From NCBI GenBank assembly GCA_963729215.1, contig CAVSND010000016.1, positions 310,001 to 374,000 on the forward strand: a DNA stretch of 64,000 nucleotides, given 5' to 3'. Origin of the DNA: CAVQJU01 sp963729215. Lineage in GTDB: Bacteria > Acidobacteriota > Vicinamibacteria > Vicinamibacterales > CAVVIG01. Shown piece by piece: positions 17,366 through 25,602 of this stretch. The position numbers were made by a program, and so were the translations under genes. Under the pieces are notes generated by a model. It did no database searches. It was not told where the DNA came from and was given only the letters and a program-made list of their open reading frames with translations. The first letter of the stretch is position 1; the number at the start of each line of letters is the position of its first letter.

Positions 17366-18880
17366 GTGGAACGTCGCGCGACAGCGCTCGCACGGTTCTT
17401 TGACGGCGTCCTCGCGGGCGTGTACATCGGGACGATTGGCGCGAACCGGACCACGACCATCGCCGCCAACTCTCACCTCAAACTGATTTTCAGCTTTGCG
17501 AGCGAAACGCCGGATGCCGACGTGCGCCCCTTCGACGAGGAACAGTTCGTCGATCCCCAGGCGCGCGTCGCGTTCATCGACCGGCTGAGCGCGGACGGCG
17601 CGGTCAGCGACTACCTGCTCCGCTTGCGCCGTGCGGACGGCCATCCGGTCTGGATTGAATTGACGGCCCGCGCCGAAACCGTGCGCGGTGGCAACCTGCG
17701 CGTCGAGGCGCTCATGCGGGACGTCAGCGAACGCAAGAAACTGGACGACGAGACGCGCGACATCTATCACCAGCTGCTGCAAGCCGAAAAAATGGCCGCC
17801 CTCGGCCAGACCATTTCAGGAGTCGCGCACGAACTGAACAACCCCCTGGCGACGATTCTCACCTGGTCCGAACGGCTGTCGCAGATGCCGACGCTCGACG
17901 CCTCGCTGCGCCACGGGCTCGACACGATCCTGAGCGAGTCCGAGCGCGCCGCGCGCATCGTCCGCAACCTGCTCACCTTCGCGCGCAAACGCCAGACGAC
18001 CCGAATGATGGTGGACGTGAATCAGATCGTCGCCCAGACGCTGGCGCTCCGCGCCTACGATCTGCGCCTCACCAACATCAGGGTCATCGACGCGCTGGCC
18101 GCGGGCCTGCCGCAGGTGTTTGCCGACGGGCACCAGATGCAGCAGGTGCTGCTCAACCTCGTCATCAACGCCGAGCAGGCCATGCTCTCGGCAAACGGCC
18201 GCGGCGTGCTCGTGGTCCGTTCCTGGCACGACGTCGAACAGGAAGCCGTGGTCCTCGAGATCAACGACGATGGGCCGGGCATCCCGGACGAGGTGCAGCC
18301 GAAGATTTTCGATCCCTTCTTCACGACGAAAGAGGTCGGCAAGGGCACCGGACTCGGTCTGACGGTCGCGTACGCGATCGTTCAGGAACACGGCGGACGC
18401 ATCCGGCTGGAGTCGCGGCCGGGCGCCGGCGCGTCGTTCTACGTCGAGCTGCCCGTGACCGGGAACGCGCGCATCGTCACGCCACCCAGCCACGCCACGG
18501 CCGTCAACACCGTCGCCGGCGCGTCGATTCTTGTTGTCGAAGACGAGGAAGCGCTCGCCACGGCCGTCGTGGACTCGCTCCGCGACGCCGAATACGTGGT
18601 GGAATGGGCGCCCGATGGAGAACTGGCCCTGGAAAAGGTCCGGGCAAGACGGTACGACGTGGTCATCTGCGACTTGAGGATGCCGAAGATCGACGGCCGG
18701 ACCTTCTATCGAACACTGTCGCAGGCGGCTCCGACGATGAGCCGGCGCGTCATTTTCGTGACGGGGGACGTGGCGGGAACCGACGCCGAGCAATTCCTGA
18801 ATGAGAGCGGATGCCGCTGGCTCGCCAAGCCATTTCGGCTTGGCGATCTCCTGAGGGCAGTCCGCGACACGCTTGCGTAA
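17366..18880 (+). CDS. PAS hybrid histidine kinase with C-terminal receiver
   Basis: 504 residues with a GTG start. The order is a PAS-like sensor (about 15-125, ending VEALMRDVSERKKL), a dimerisation/phosphoacceptor domain with GVAHELNNPLATIL (His about 155), a HATPase with NLVINAEQAM, NDDGPGIPDE and GKGTGLGLTVAYAI (about 255-370), and a receiver (about 390-500) with the acidic pair ED and the phosphoacceptor Asp in VICDLRMPK. There is no membrane segment, so it is a soluble kinase. Internal phosphorelay to the receiver is expected, then a histidine phosphotransferase elsewhere. It converges on the sigma-factor gene. Confidence 0.9.
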   Translation: MERRATALARFFDGVLAGVYIGTIGANRTTTIAANSHLKLIFSFASETPDADVRPFDEEQFVDPQARVAFIDRLSADGAVSDYLLRLRRADGHPVWIELTARAETVRGGNLRVEALMRDVSERKKLDDETRDIYHQLLQAEKMAALGQTISGVAHELNNPLATILTWSERLSQMPTLDASLRHGLDTILSESERAARIVRNLLTFARKRQTTRMMVDVNQIVAQTLALRAYDLRLTNIRVIDALAAGLPQVFADGHQMQQVLLNLVINAEQAMLSANGRGVLVVRSWHDVEQEAVVLEINDDGPGIPDEVQPKIFDPFFTTKEVGKGTGLGLTVAYAIVQEHGGRIRLESRPGAGASFYVELPVTGNARIVTPPSHATAVNTVAGASILVVEDEEALATAVVDSLRDAEYVVEWAPDGELALEKVRARRYDVVICDLRMPKIDGRTFYRTLSQAAPTMSRRVIFVTGDVAGTDAEQFLNESGCRWLAKPFRLGDLLRAVRDTLA

Positions 18881-18904
18881 TGCGGGCGTGAGGTCCGGTG
18901 TGCC

Positions 18905-18924
18905 GGCAGGCCCGAAGGCCTGCC
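18905..18924. terminator. Hairpin between convergent genes
   Basis: Perfect 8-bp stem GGCAGGCC/GGCCTGCC with a CGAA loop, in the 51-base gap between the convergent kinase and sigma-factor genes. There is no T-tract on either side, so it may act as a bidirectional 3'-end hairpin rather than a strict intrinsic terminator. Confidence 0.5.
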
Positions 18925-18931
18925 CCACTCG

Positions 18932-19843
18932 CTACCGGGCTGCCGCGACGGCCTGACGCTGACGGTTCACCTTCAGTGTCGCGCGCGCCATCGTGAGCTT
19001 CTTCGCCGGTTTGTACGGCAGCACCACCGCTGACACGGGCGCGCCGACGTTGACCTGCGCCGCGGCCTCGGGCGCGGGACGCCGGGCCATGAACGCCTGG
19101 AACGCCTTGCGCATTTCGGAAATCTGCTGCGGTCCCATTTCTCCGAGTGACTCGCGCAGCCGGCGAATCGCCCGGGCGTGGAGCTGGGAGACTCGGGACT
19201 CGTTGACGCCGATCTCGGCGCCAATCTGCTTCATCGTGACCTCGCCGTAGTAGTAGAGGCCGATGACCTTGCGTTCGCGGACCGGCAGCGCTTGGATCGC
19301 GGCGCGCACGCGGTCGCGCGTCTCGAGCTTCTCGTACGCGGCGTCCGGCGAGTCGGGCTCCGACGGCACGAGCGCCGGCGGCAGCGACGATTCGTCAAGG
19401 TGCTCGCCGGTGGCGAGCGGCGACGTCGATTCAATCGTGTTGATGCGAACGATGGTGCGGCTCAGTCGTTTCTCGTCGGAACCGACGCGCGCCGCGAGAT
19501 CGGCCATCGACGGCTCGTGGCCGAGTTCCCGCCGGAGTGCTTCGCGCGCCGCATCGAGCTCGCGCCGCTGGCGGCGAACGCCGCGCGGCCAGGCATCGCG
19601 CCGAAGCGCGTCGATCATCGCGCCGCGAACGCGCCGTTCGGCGAAGGTCTCGAACTTGATGCCCCGGTCCTCGTCGAAGCGGTGGGCGGCATCGATGAGG
19701 CCGATCATGCCGTCCTGGACGAGGTCGCCGATGTCGATCGAGTTCGGCATCGTTGCCGCCATGCGGCGGGCGAGCGCTTCAACAAACGGCAGACCCGACA
19801 CGATCCGGCGATTCTGATTGGCGGCAACAGGCTGGGCGCGCAT
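18932..19843 (-). CDS. FliA/WhiG-type RNA polymerase sigma factor (sigma-28 family)
   Basis: 303 residues; ATG 19843 is preceded by a strong AAGGAG ribosome site. Region 2 (about 36-82) holds IDIGDLVQDGMIGLIDAAHRF and FETFAERRVRGAMIDALR. Region 3 follows, and region 4 (about 190-240) has LPVRERKVIGLYYYGEVTMKQIGAEIG and a helix-turn-helix ending VSQLHARAIRRL. A tail of about 60 residues past region 4 is unusual and basic. Sigma-28 factors drive motility, sporulation or stress genes; no flagellar gene is in the window. The two SpoIIE phosphatases nearby could feed a partner switch controlling such a factor, but that link is only inferred. Confidence 0.9.
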   Translation of the reverse strand: MRAQPVAANQNRRIVSGLPFVEALARRMAATMPNSIDIGDLVQDGMIGLIDAAHRFDEDRGIKFETFAERRVRGAMIDALRRDAWPRGVRRQRRELDAAREALRRELGHEPSMADLAARVGSDEKRLSRTIVRINTIESTSPLATGEHLDESSLPPALVPSEPDSPDAAYEKLETRDRVRAAIQALPVRERKVIGLYYYGEVTMKQIGAEIGVNESRVSQLHARAIRRLRESLGEMGPQQISEMRKAFQAFMARRPAPEAAAQVNVGAPVSAVVLPYKPAKKLTMARATLKVNRQRQAVAAAR

Positions 19844-20104
19844 GATGGCTCCTTAAGAGGTTCCGACGGCTGCGCGCTATCGCAATCGAGATACCAACCG
19901 CAGAGGCTGTGTCCAGTTTGTCGACCTTCTTTTGTGACAACCATGGGCAATACCAATAGAAACAATCACTTACAACACGTGTCACGATCCGGGACTCGGC
20001 CGGCTGCTGACAAGAAATGGCTCGAGCCTCGTCAATAACATGACGAAAACTGCCAATCGTCGTCAAAACTTTGACTACGTACTTACGATTCTGGTGCTGG
20101 CTGA

Positions 20105-20359
20105 TTACAGTTCTGGGGTGGGGTTGGTCGTGCGGCGACGAATTTCTTTGGCGGTCCCCATCGCCTCGAGGACGCTGGCGACCACCTGCGAGGCGCGGGC
20201 GCGCTGAATGTTATCCGGGGACTTGGCTTCGAGGAGCTCCGCGTGCGCGAGGATGATGCCGAGCTGATTGTTCAGCCGATGGAAGAGGAGACCCAATTCC
20301 GGCAACTCGTCCATCGGTCCCCTCGCGCGGAGTTCCTCGACGCTCAGCCGGCCCGACAT
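20105..20359 (-). CDS. 84-residue DHp-like (histidine-kinase H-box) microprotein
   Basis: The core FHRLNNQLGIILAHAELLE closely resembles the H-box of histidine kinases (the hybrid kinase at 17.4 kb reads AHELNNPLATILTWSERL), with the His and the NN pair kept. A second helix (RASQVVASVLEAMGTAKEIRRR) completes a helical hairpin. There is no ATPase domain, so it cannot phosphorylate itself; it might be a phosphotransfer protein or a decoy. It starts five bases after the HTH gene and is probably co-transcribed with it. The function is inferred from motif likeness only. Confidence 0.6.
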   Translation of the reverse strand: MSGRLSVEELRARGPMDELPELGLLFHRLNNQLGIILAHAELLEAKSPDNIQRARASQVVASVLEAMGTAKEIRRRTTNPTPEL

Positions 20360-20364
20360 CGGGC

Positions 20365-20580
20365 CTAGTTCCGTCCTTCAGCCTGCTGCCACGCCGCCTG
20401 CACGGCTGGACGATCGCTGTGATGCGGATCGCGCCAGAGCGTGTCGACGAAGATGCGAACGGATCCGCCTGCGGTGCGGACATATTCGATCTTGCCGCTC
20501 GAGAGCCAGTTGTAAATCGTGCGCCGGCTCACACCGACCAACTCGCATGCCTTCATGATGGAGATCGTTTTTCGTTCCAC
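20365..20580 (-). CDS. Small excisionase-type helix-turn-helix DNA-binding protein
   Basis: 71 residues from GTG 20580, chosen because the family typically begins with ERKTISI just before the helix-turn-helix. A longer upstream frame exists but reads as non-coding. The winged-helix core is ACELVGVSRRTIYNWLSSGKIEY followed by TAGGSVRIF. Such HTH_17 proteins bind a single operator and are found in excisionases and as small regulators. No integrase or att site is nearby, so a phage role is unlikely. It diverges from the NtrC-type gene (109-base gap) and is followed by the DHp-like gene, suggesting a small regulatory unit. Confidence 0.75.
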   Translation of the reverse strand: MERKTISIMKACELVGVSRRTIYNWLSSGKIEYVRTAGGSVRIFVDTLWRDPHHSDRPAVQAAWQQAEGRN

Positions 20581-20689
20581 TTGGCTCTGCCTCCCGTGAA
20601 ATGGTGTATCGGAGGGAACCCAGCGGGAGATTAGGGAGGAGGGCTCGACAGCATCGTTCGCGTGTGTCAAAGTATTGGCGGCTTGGTAA

Positions 20690-22114
20690 ATGACTGAACC
20701 GTCTAGACATGTCCTCGTCGTCGAGGACGAGACTCCTCTGCGCCAGGCCATTGCCGAACAGTTGAGCGACCGCGGCTATCGCGTCGAGCAAGCCGAATCA
20801 GGCGAGGCGGCGGTCGCCCGGCTTGCAGAATTCGCGTTCGATATCATCCTCACCGACCTCCGCCTCCCCGGAATCGACGGCTCGGCGGTCGTCGAGGCCG
20901 CCATCGCCCGCTATCCCGATATCGTCGCCATCGTGATTACCGGATACGGCACGGTCAAGGACGCCGTCGAGGCGATCAAACGCGGCGCGCGCGATTTCAT
21001 CAGCAAACCATTTCAGATCGACGAGCTGCTGCACGTGCTCGACGTCGGCCTCGAACGACGGCGTCTGCGATCGGAGAACGAATACCTCCGCTCGCAGCTC
21101 GAGGAACGGTACCGGTTTCAGCAGGGCATCGTGGGCAAGGGCCCCGCGATGTCCAGATTGTTCCAGCTGCTCGAAACCGTCGCAGCGACCAGCAGCACGA
21201 TTCTCGTCACCGGCGAGACTGGCAGCGGCAAAGAAGTGGTCGCGCGCGCGATCCATCAGCACAGCCCGCGGCACATGCATCGGTTCATCGCGGTCAACTG
21301 CAGCGCGATTCCCGAGACGCTCCTGGAGGCCGAATTGTTCGGCCACGTACGCGGCGCCTTCACGGGCGCGGTCGGCACGCGCCAGGGACGGTTCGAGCAG
21401 GCCCACCGCGGCACGCTGTTCCTCGACGAAGTGGGGACGATGAGCGCCGCGCTGCAGATGAAGCTGCTCCGCGTCCTGCAGGAACGGGAGTTCGAGCGGG
21501 TGGGCGAGTCGCATACGACAAAGGTGGATGTGCGGGTGGTGGCCGCCACCAACAGCGATCTCCGCCGCATGGTGGACGATGGCCAGTTCCGCGAAGACTT
21601 GTACTACCGGCTGAATGTCATTCCGGTCCACATTCCGCCGCTGCGCGAGCGCAAGGAGGACATCCCGCTCCTGGTGCAGCATTTTCTCGACAAGTTCGCG
21701 CCGGGGCCGCCGCCCGACTCGGGCGCCGCCAAGGCGGGCGCTGCGCCGGCGGCCAGGCCTTCGCTCACCGTCTCGCAGGAAGCGATGCGCCGCCTGATGG
21801 CCTATCACTGGCCGGGGAATGTGCGCCAGCTTGAGAACGCGATCGAGCGAGCCGTGGCATTCAGCGCCGGCCGCTCACACATCGACGTCGTCGACTTGCC
21901 GGCCGAGGTTCAGCTCGTCCCCGAAGCCGTCGTCCCGGCCTCGGTGACGCTGCCCGAAGAGGGGATGGACCTCGGCGCCTACATGGGCAACATCGAGCGC
22001 GAGCTCATTCAGCTGTCGCTCGAGCGCACCGGCGGGAACAAAGGTCAGGCCGCCAGGTTGCTCAATCTGAATCGAACCACACTGGTCGAGAAGCTGAAGC
22101 GGCTCGCCCGCTGA
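20690..22114 (+). CDS. NtrC-family sigma-54-dependent response regulator
   Basis: 474 residues. A receiver (about 5-118, phosphoacceptor in LTDLRLPG) is followed by an AAA+ activator domain with all key motifs: Walker A GETGSGKE (about 174-181), the sigma-54 contact loop GAFTGA, Walker B GTLFLDEVG, and NVRQLENAIERAV. A Fis-type helix-turn-helix closes the protein (GNKGQAARLLNLNRTTLVEKL). It should activate sigma-54 promoters after phosphorylation. A Pro/Ala-rich insert (about 343-362) is not typical. No kinase is adjacent; the hybrid kinase lies 1.8 kb away with the sigma factor between. Confidence 0.92.
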   Translation: MTEPSRHVLVVEDETPLRQAIAEQLSDRGYRVEQAESGEAAVARLAEFAFDIILTDLRLPGIDGSAVVEAAIARYPDIVAIVITGYGTVKDAVEAIKRGARDFISKPFQIDELLHVLDVGLERRRLRSENEYLRSQLEERYRFQQGIVGKGPAMSRLFQLLETVAATSSTILVTGETGSGKEVVARAIHQHSPRHMHRFIAVNCSAIPETLLEAELFGHVRGAFTGAVGTRQGRFEQAHRGTLFLDEVGTMSAALQMKLLRVLQEREFERVGESHTTKVDVRVVAATNSDLRRMVDDGQFREDLYYRLNVIPVHIPPLRERKEDIPLLVQHFLDKFAPGPPPDSGAAKAGAAPAARPSLTVSQEAMRRLMAYHWPGNVRQLENAIERAVAFSAGRSHIDVVDLPAEVQLVPEAVVPASVTLPEEGMDLGAYMGNIERELIQLSLERTGGNKGQAARLLNLNRTTLVEKLKRLAR

Positions 22115-22132
22115 GAACAGAACAGGGAACTC

Positions 22133-23107
22133 ATGCCACCGCGCTACGCGTACTGGACCATCCTCATCGACAACACGCCGACCGCGTTTCGCGCCCGCGA
22201 GCAGGAGGAGTTGCTGCCGACGATCGCGCAGCTGCGCCGGACGAATGCAAACGTCGTGATGAAGTGGTTCGCGCGCGGGCGCATCTGGGACTCACCGGAA
22301 GCCGAGCGTGCGGCGCAGCAGCCGCCGGTTGGCGGCGAGAAGCGTGGGCGCGACTGGCGGCCGGGCGGCGCCCATCGGGATCCCCGCGACAGGTTCAAGA
22401 AGAAAGCGGGCGAGGGGAAGAAGTTCGAGCCGCCGCGCGACTCGCGCCCCTGGCGTGACAAGCCAGCCGGCACGGGGAGGCCCGCCGGTCCACCGACAGG
22501 CGATCGACCCTGGCAGAATAAATCCAGCCGACCGCTGCCCCGTCCGCCGAGCGGCGATCGGCCCTGGCAGGACAAATCCAACCGGCCACCATCCGGTCCG
22601 CCACGCGGTGATCGGCCCTGGCAGAACAAATCCAGCCGACCGCCGTCCGGTCCGCCGCGCGGCGATCGGCCGTGGCAGGACAAATCCAGCCGCCCACCGT
22701 CCGGTCCACCGCGCGGCGATCGGCCGTGGCAGGACAAATCCAGTCGTCCTCCGTCCGGTCCACCACGCGGCGACCGGCCGTGGCAGAACAAATCCAGCCG
22801 CCCGCCGTCCGGTCCGCCTCGCGGCGACCGACCGTGGACGAAGTCCAGCAAGCCCCCGTCGGGCGCTCCTCGCCGCGATAAGCCTTGGGGTGGTAAGCCC
22901 GGCCAGCCTCACGGGAAGCCGCAGGGGCCGCCACGCGCCTGGGGCGCGAAGCCTCAAGGTGAAGGGAAGCCCTGGCGCGACAAACCGGGCGGTCCGCCGC
23001 GAGGTGATCGACCCTGGCGGAGCAAGCCGCGTGACGGCCGACCGTTTGTCCCGCGCGATCAGCGGCCTCCGCACAAGCGCCGGGACGACGACCCCGAAAA
23101 GAAGTAG
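22133..23107 (+). CDS. Basic repeat protein with RPW-rich low-complexity tail
   Basis: 324 residues. A compact N-terminal module of about 60 residues (YAYWTILIDNTPTAFRAREQEELLPT, then MKWFARGRIW) looks folded and conserved. The rest is disordered, strongly basic and rich in Pro, Arg, Gly and Trp, dominated by an 18-residue unit of the form GDRPWQxKSSRPPSGPPR repeated about six times, then degenerating. Such tails often bind RNA or other nucleic acids, which is inference. It follows the NtrC-type gene after 18 bases. I do not recognise the N-terminal family with certainty. Confidence 0.75.
   Translation: MPPRYAYWTILIDNTPTAFRAREQEELLPTIAQLRRTNANVVMKWFARGRIWDSPEAERAAQQPPVGGEKRGRDWRPGGAHRDPRDRFKKKAGEGKKFEPPRDSRPWRDKPAGTGRPAGPPTGDRPWQNKSSRPLPRPPSGDRPWQDKSNRPPSGPPRGDRPWQNKSSRPPSGPPRGDRPWQDKSSRPPSGPPRGDRPWQDKSSRPPSGPPRGDRPWQNKSSRPPSGPPRGDRPWTKSSKPPSGAPRRDKPWGGKPGQPHGKPQGPPRAWGAKPQGEGKPWRDKPGGPPRGDRPWRSKPRDGRPFVPRDQRPPHKRRDDDPEKK
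22499..22867 (+). repeat. Coding 54-bp tandem repeats
   Basis: Six full copies and a degenerate seventh of a 54-base unit encode the 18-residue GDRPWQxKSSRPPSGPPR motif. Copies differ at only a few bases (for example GAC/AAC giving Asp or Asn), suggesting recent expansion by slippage or unequal recombination. Confidence 0.85.
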
Positions 23108-23124
23108 AGAAAGTCCCGAAAGAG

Positions 23125-23466
23125 ATGACGTCGCACATCGTCCTGATGAAACCGCGTCCGGATCTGTCGGCAGCGGATCGGCAGGCACTCATCGCGGCGT
23201 TCGAGCACGCCATTCGCGAAGTTCCAACGGTTCGAGGCGTGCGGATTGGACGCCGCACCCGGCACGGCGCCGGGTATGAATCAACCTCGCCAGACCACGC
23301 GGACTATTTCGTCGCCATCGATTTCGACGATCTCTCCGGTCTCCAGGCGTACCTCCGGCATCCGGCGCACGATGCGCTCGGCGCACGGTTCAATCTGTCC
23401 ATCAGTTCGGCCCTGGTATACGACTTCGAGATGGGCGGAATCGAAATGCTTTCGGGTCTGAGGTAG
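23125..23466 (+). CDS. Dabb-family (stress-responsive alpha/beta barrel) protein
   Basis: 113 residues forming one ferredoxin-like Dabb domain: a first strand SHIVLMKPRPDLSA, a helix, the strand GVRIGRRTRH, a central YFVAIDFDDLSGLQAYLRHPAHDALG and a closing strand. Members are dimeric barrels of mixed, mostly unknown function. It begins 17 bases after the repeat-protein gene, so the two and probably the NtrC-type gene share a transcript. Confidence 0.8.
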   Translation: MTSHIVLMKPRPDLSAADRQALIAAFEHAIREVPTVRGVRIGRRTRHGAGYESTSPDHADYFVAIDFDDLSGLQAYLRHPAHDALGARFNLSISSALVYDFEMGGIEMLSGLR

Positions 23467-23498
23467 GCCGGACGGTTCCACCGAACGTCAGAGAAGCG

Positions 23499-24050
23499 TC
23501 ACGCCTTGGCTTCTTTCGATCCAAGCAATCGTCGCGCCCAGGCGAGCCATCCCGTTTCGTGCGGAGAGCGGTCGTCCACGGCCAGTCTGTCGAGGCATTC
23601 GCCGACGGACTTCGCGATGTCGAACCGCCGGCTGGCGTCGTCAGGCAGGACGCTCTGTTCAGAGGTCCATACAAGAATCGCTCTTGCCGTCGACTGCCCA
23701 GCCACATCCGCGCAGTTTTCCGGGCTGCCGTCGATGACGATATCGAGATTCAATGCCGCAGCGATGGCGCCTCGCGGCCCGGGCGTCACGTACACGGATG
23801 GAAGCGCGAATCCTTTCGACTCGAGCCAGCGCTGTGCATCCGCCTGAGCGGTGTCGCTGCCCGCATGACCCCTGGTCAGGAAGAGAATTTCCCACTGCCT
23901 TTCGGCGGCGAGTTCGGCCAGGTGCGCCACGATTCGCGGCTCGCGCTCGTCCAACCCCGCCCAGAAATCGCCGGTGGAATCATGGTTCCCACGCCCGGTG
24001 CTGACGTTGGCCAGAACGGCGTCGAGCTCGATGGCAATGCGGCGGGACAC
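23499..24050 (-). CDS. HAD-superfamily-like protein with altered nucleophile site
   Basis: 183 residues from GTG 24050 (a start at 24101 is possible). The N-terminal strand RIAIELDAVLANV matches HAD motif I, but the first, nucleophilic Asp is Glu. Motif II looks like ILFLTRGHAGSD, and motif IV DIVIDGSPENCADVA keeps its aspartate. The layout resembles 5'-deoxynucleotidase-like HAD proteins. With the Asp-to-Glu change it may bind phosphate without classical hydrolysis. It converges on the Dabb gene 32 bases away. Confidence 0.55.
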   Translation of the reverse strand: MSRRIAIELDAVLANVSTGRGNHDSTGDFWAGLDEREPRIVAHLAELAAERQWEILFLTRGHAGSDTAQADAQRWLESKGFALPSVYVTPGPRGAIAAALNLDIVIDGSPENCADVAGQSTARAILVWTSEQSVLPDDASRRFDIAKSVGECLDRLAVDDRSPHETGWLAWARRLLGSKEAKA

Positions 24051-24141
24051 TGAGAATCCTGCTCGGAAACAGCCGGGACTGCTGACAGCTGTCGGCGGCA
24101 CGACAGGATACTCCGAGTTACACTGGAAACCCGCATTGTAG

Positions 24142-25570
24142 GAGGCCGCATCAGAGCGCCTGTCTCGAACTCCTCTGCTGCTGCGACTGGGCCTGCTTGC
24201 CGCACTGCTGACGATTGCGTGCGCCGGCAGTTCCGCTCCTCAGCCGCCCGCGACCGGACCGGGAACGATGGCGCCGATTGCCATCACCGGAACCGAGAAA
24301 ATCGCCTGGGACCAGCCGGCCGACGATGCGAACCAGCTTGCTCGCTATCGATACTTTGGATATGTCGACGGCGCGCCGCAACTGCTCGCCGACGCCATGT
24401 GCGACGGCAGCACGAGCACCGGTCTGTTTCTCTGCGCCGCTGGCGTACCGCACATGTCGGTCGGACTGCATCAACTGCAACTCGCCGCCCAGGAGACTGA
24501 CGGTTTGCAGAGGCTCGGCGGGTTGTCGGCCGCCCTTTCCGTCAATCTCATCGCGAGAAAGATCTCGACGGCAACCCAGCGCATTTCACGTGCGGGCACG
24601 ACATCCGACGGCATTCCGCTCGTCGTCGAAACGCTGGCCATTGGGCTTACGGCGCCGTCGGCCCTCGGCACCGCGCCTGACGGTCGCGTGTTCATCGCCG
24701 AGCGCGATGGCCGCATTCTGGTCTGGGAAAACGGACAACTGCTGCCCGGTCCGGCATTTGAGCTCGCTGACGTTGTTCAAACGAGCGAGACTGGATTGGT
24801 CGGCATCGCGCTCCATCGGGCCTTCCAGACGAATGGCCGCGTATTTATCGCGTACACCGCACGTGACGGCGAAGACGGTTTCGTCAACCGCGTCGTTCGC
24901 CTTCGAGACGTCAAGAGCAGCTTCGGCCAGGCGGCCGTGATTCTCGAAGACCGGGTCCGCGCCGCTCCGCTGCGCCCGCCGCGGATTGGTCTTGGTCCGG
25001 ATGGAGCCGTGTACGTCATATTCCCGGCGAACGACCAATCGACTGCCGAGAGTTTCGCCTCGTACACGGGGAAGATTCTGCGAATCAACGAGGACGGCAC
25101 GACCCCGAGAGACAATCCGGGCGCGACACCCATCGTCGCCACCGCGGACGGCGTGGCCGGCGGTTTCGACTGGCAGCCGGCGACCGGGCAACTCTGGCTG
25201 GCGGGTCGCGACTGGCAGGGCCGCGACTTCGTCAAAAATCTGCTGCTCAAGAACGCCGCGGGCTCGCACCTTCGATTCGGTAGTCGATCCCTCGGGAGTG
25301 ACGTTCTATGGAAGCCGCCTCATCCGCGGCTTCGCGGACAACATGTTCATCGGAGCGCTCGCGGGCATGCACATCCGGCGCGTCCGCTTCAACCGGGTAG
25401 ACCCCGGCCATGTTGAGGGCACAGAGCGCCTGCTGGATGGCCAGTACGGCCGCATCAGCAGCGTCGTCGCCGGGCCTGATGGTGCGTTGTACATCTGCAC
25501 CAGCAACGCGGGCACAGCGCTCGCGACCGCGGACGGAGATCGGTTGCTTCGATTGTCGTCGGGAAGCTAG
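24142..25570 (+). CDS. Glucose/sorbosone dehydrogenase-like lipoprotein (apparent frameshift)
   Basis: The frame opens after TAG 24139 with a lipoprotein signal (LLLRLGLLAALLTIACAGSS, lipobox TIAC), but no ATG, GTG or TTG precedes it although an AGGAGG site lies at 24140-24145; ATG 24268 is too late for the signal. The start is therefore unresolved. After an N-terminal strand-rich domain (about 40-140) comes a beta-propeller: PSALGTAPDGRVFIAERDGRILVW, IALHRAFQTNGRVFIAYT, GLGPDGAVYV. Near 25260 the frame slips; reading GCGGGCTCG as GCGGCTCG joins it to VVDPSGVTFYGSRL and VAGPDGALYICTSN. It is probably a periplasmic PQQ- or calcium-dependent sugar oxidoreductase or related propeller. Confidence 0.72.
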
Positions 25571-25602
25571 AAATTCTTGCGAACGAGTGAGCGGCGCGCT
25601 GC

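Noticed and set aside
20365..20580. Excisionase-like HTH as evidence of a prophage or integrative element
   Set aside because: No integrase, attachment repeat, phage gene or tRNA is nearby; this HTH family is common in small chromosomal regulators.
22499..22867. Regular repeats as a possible CRISPR array
   Set aside because: The 54-bp units are contiguous, have no unique spacers, and are in frame in a coding sequence; no cas genes are present.
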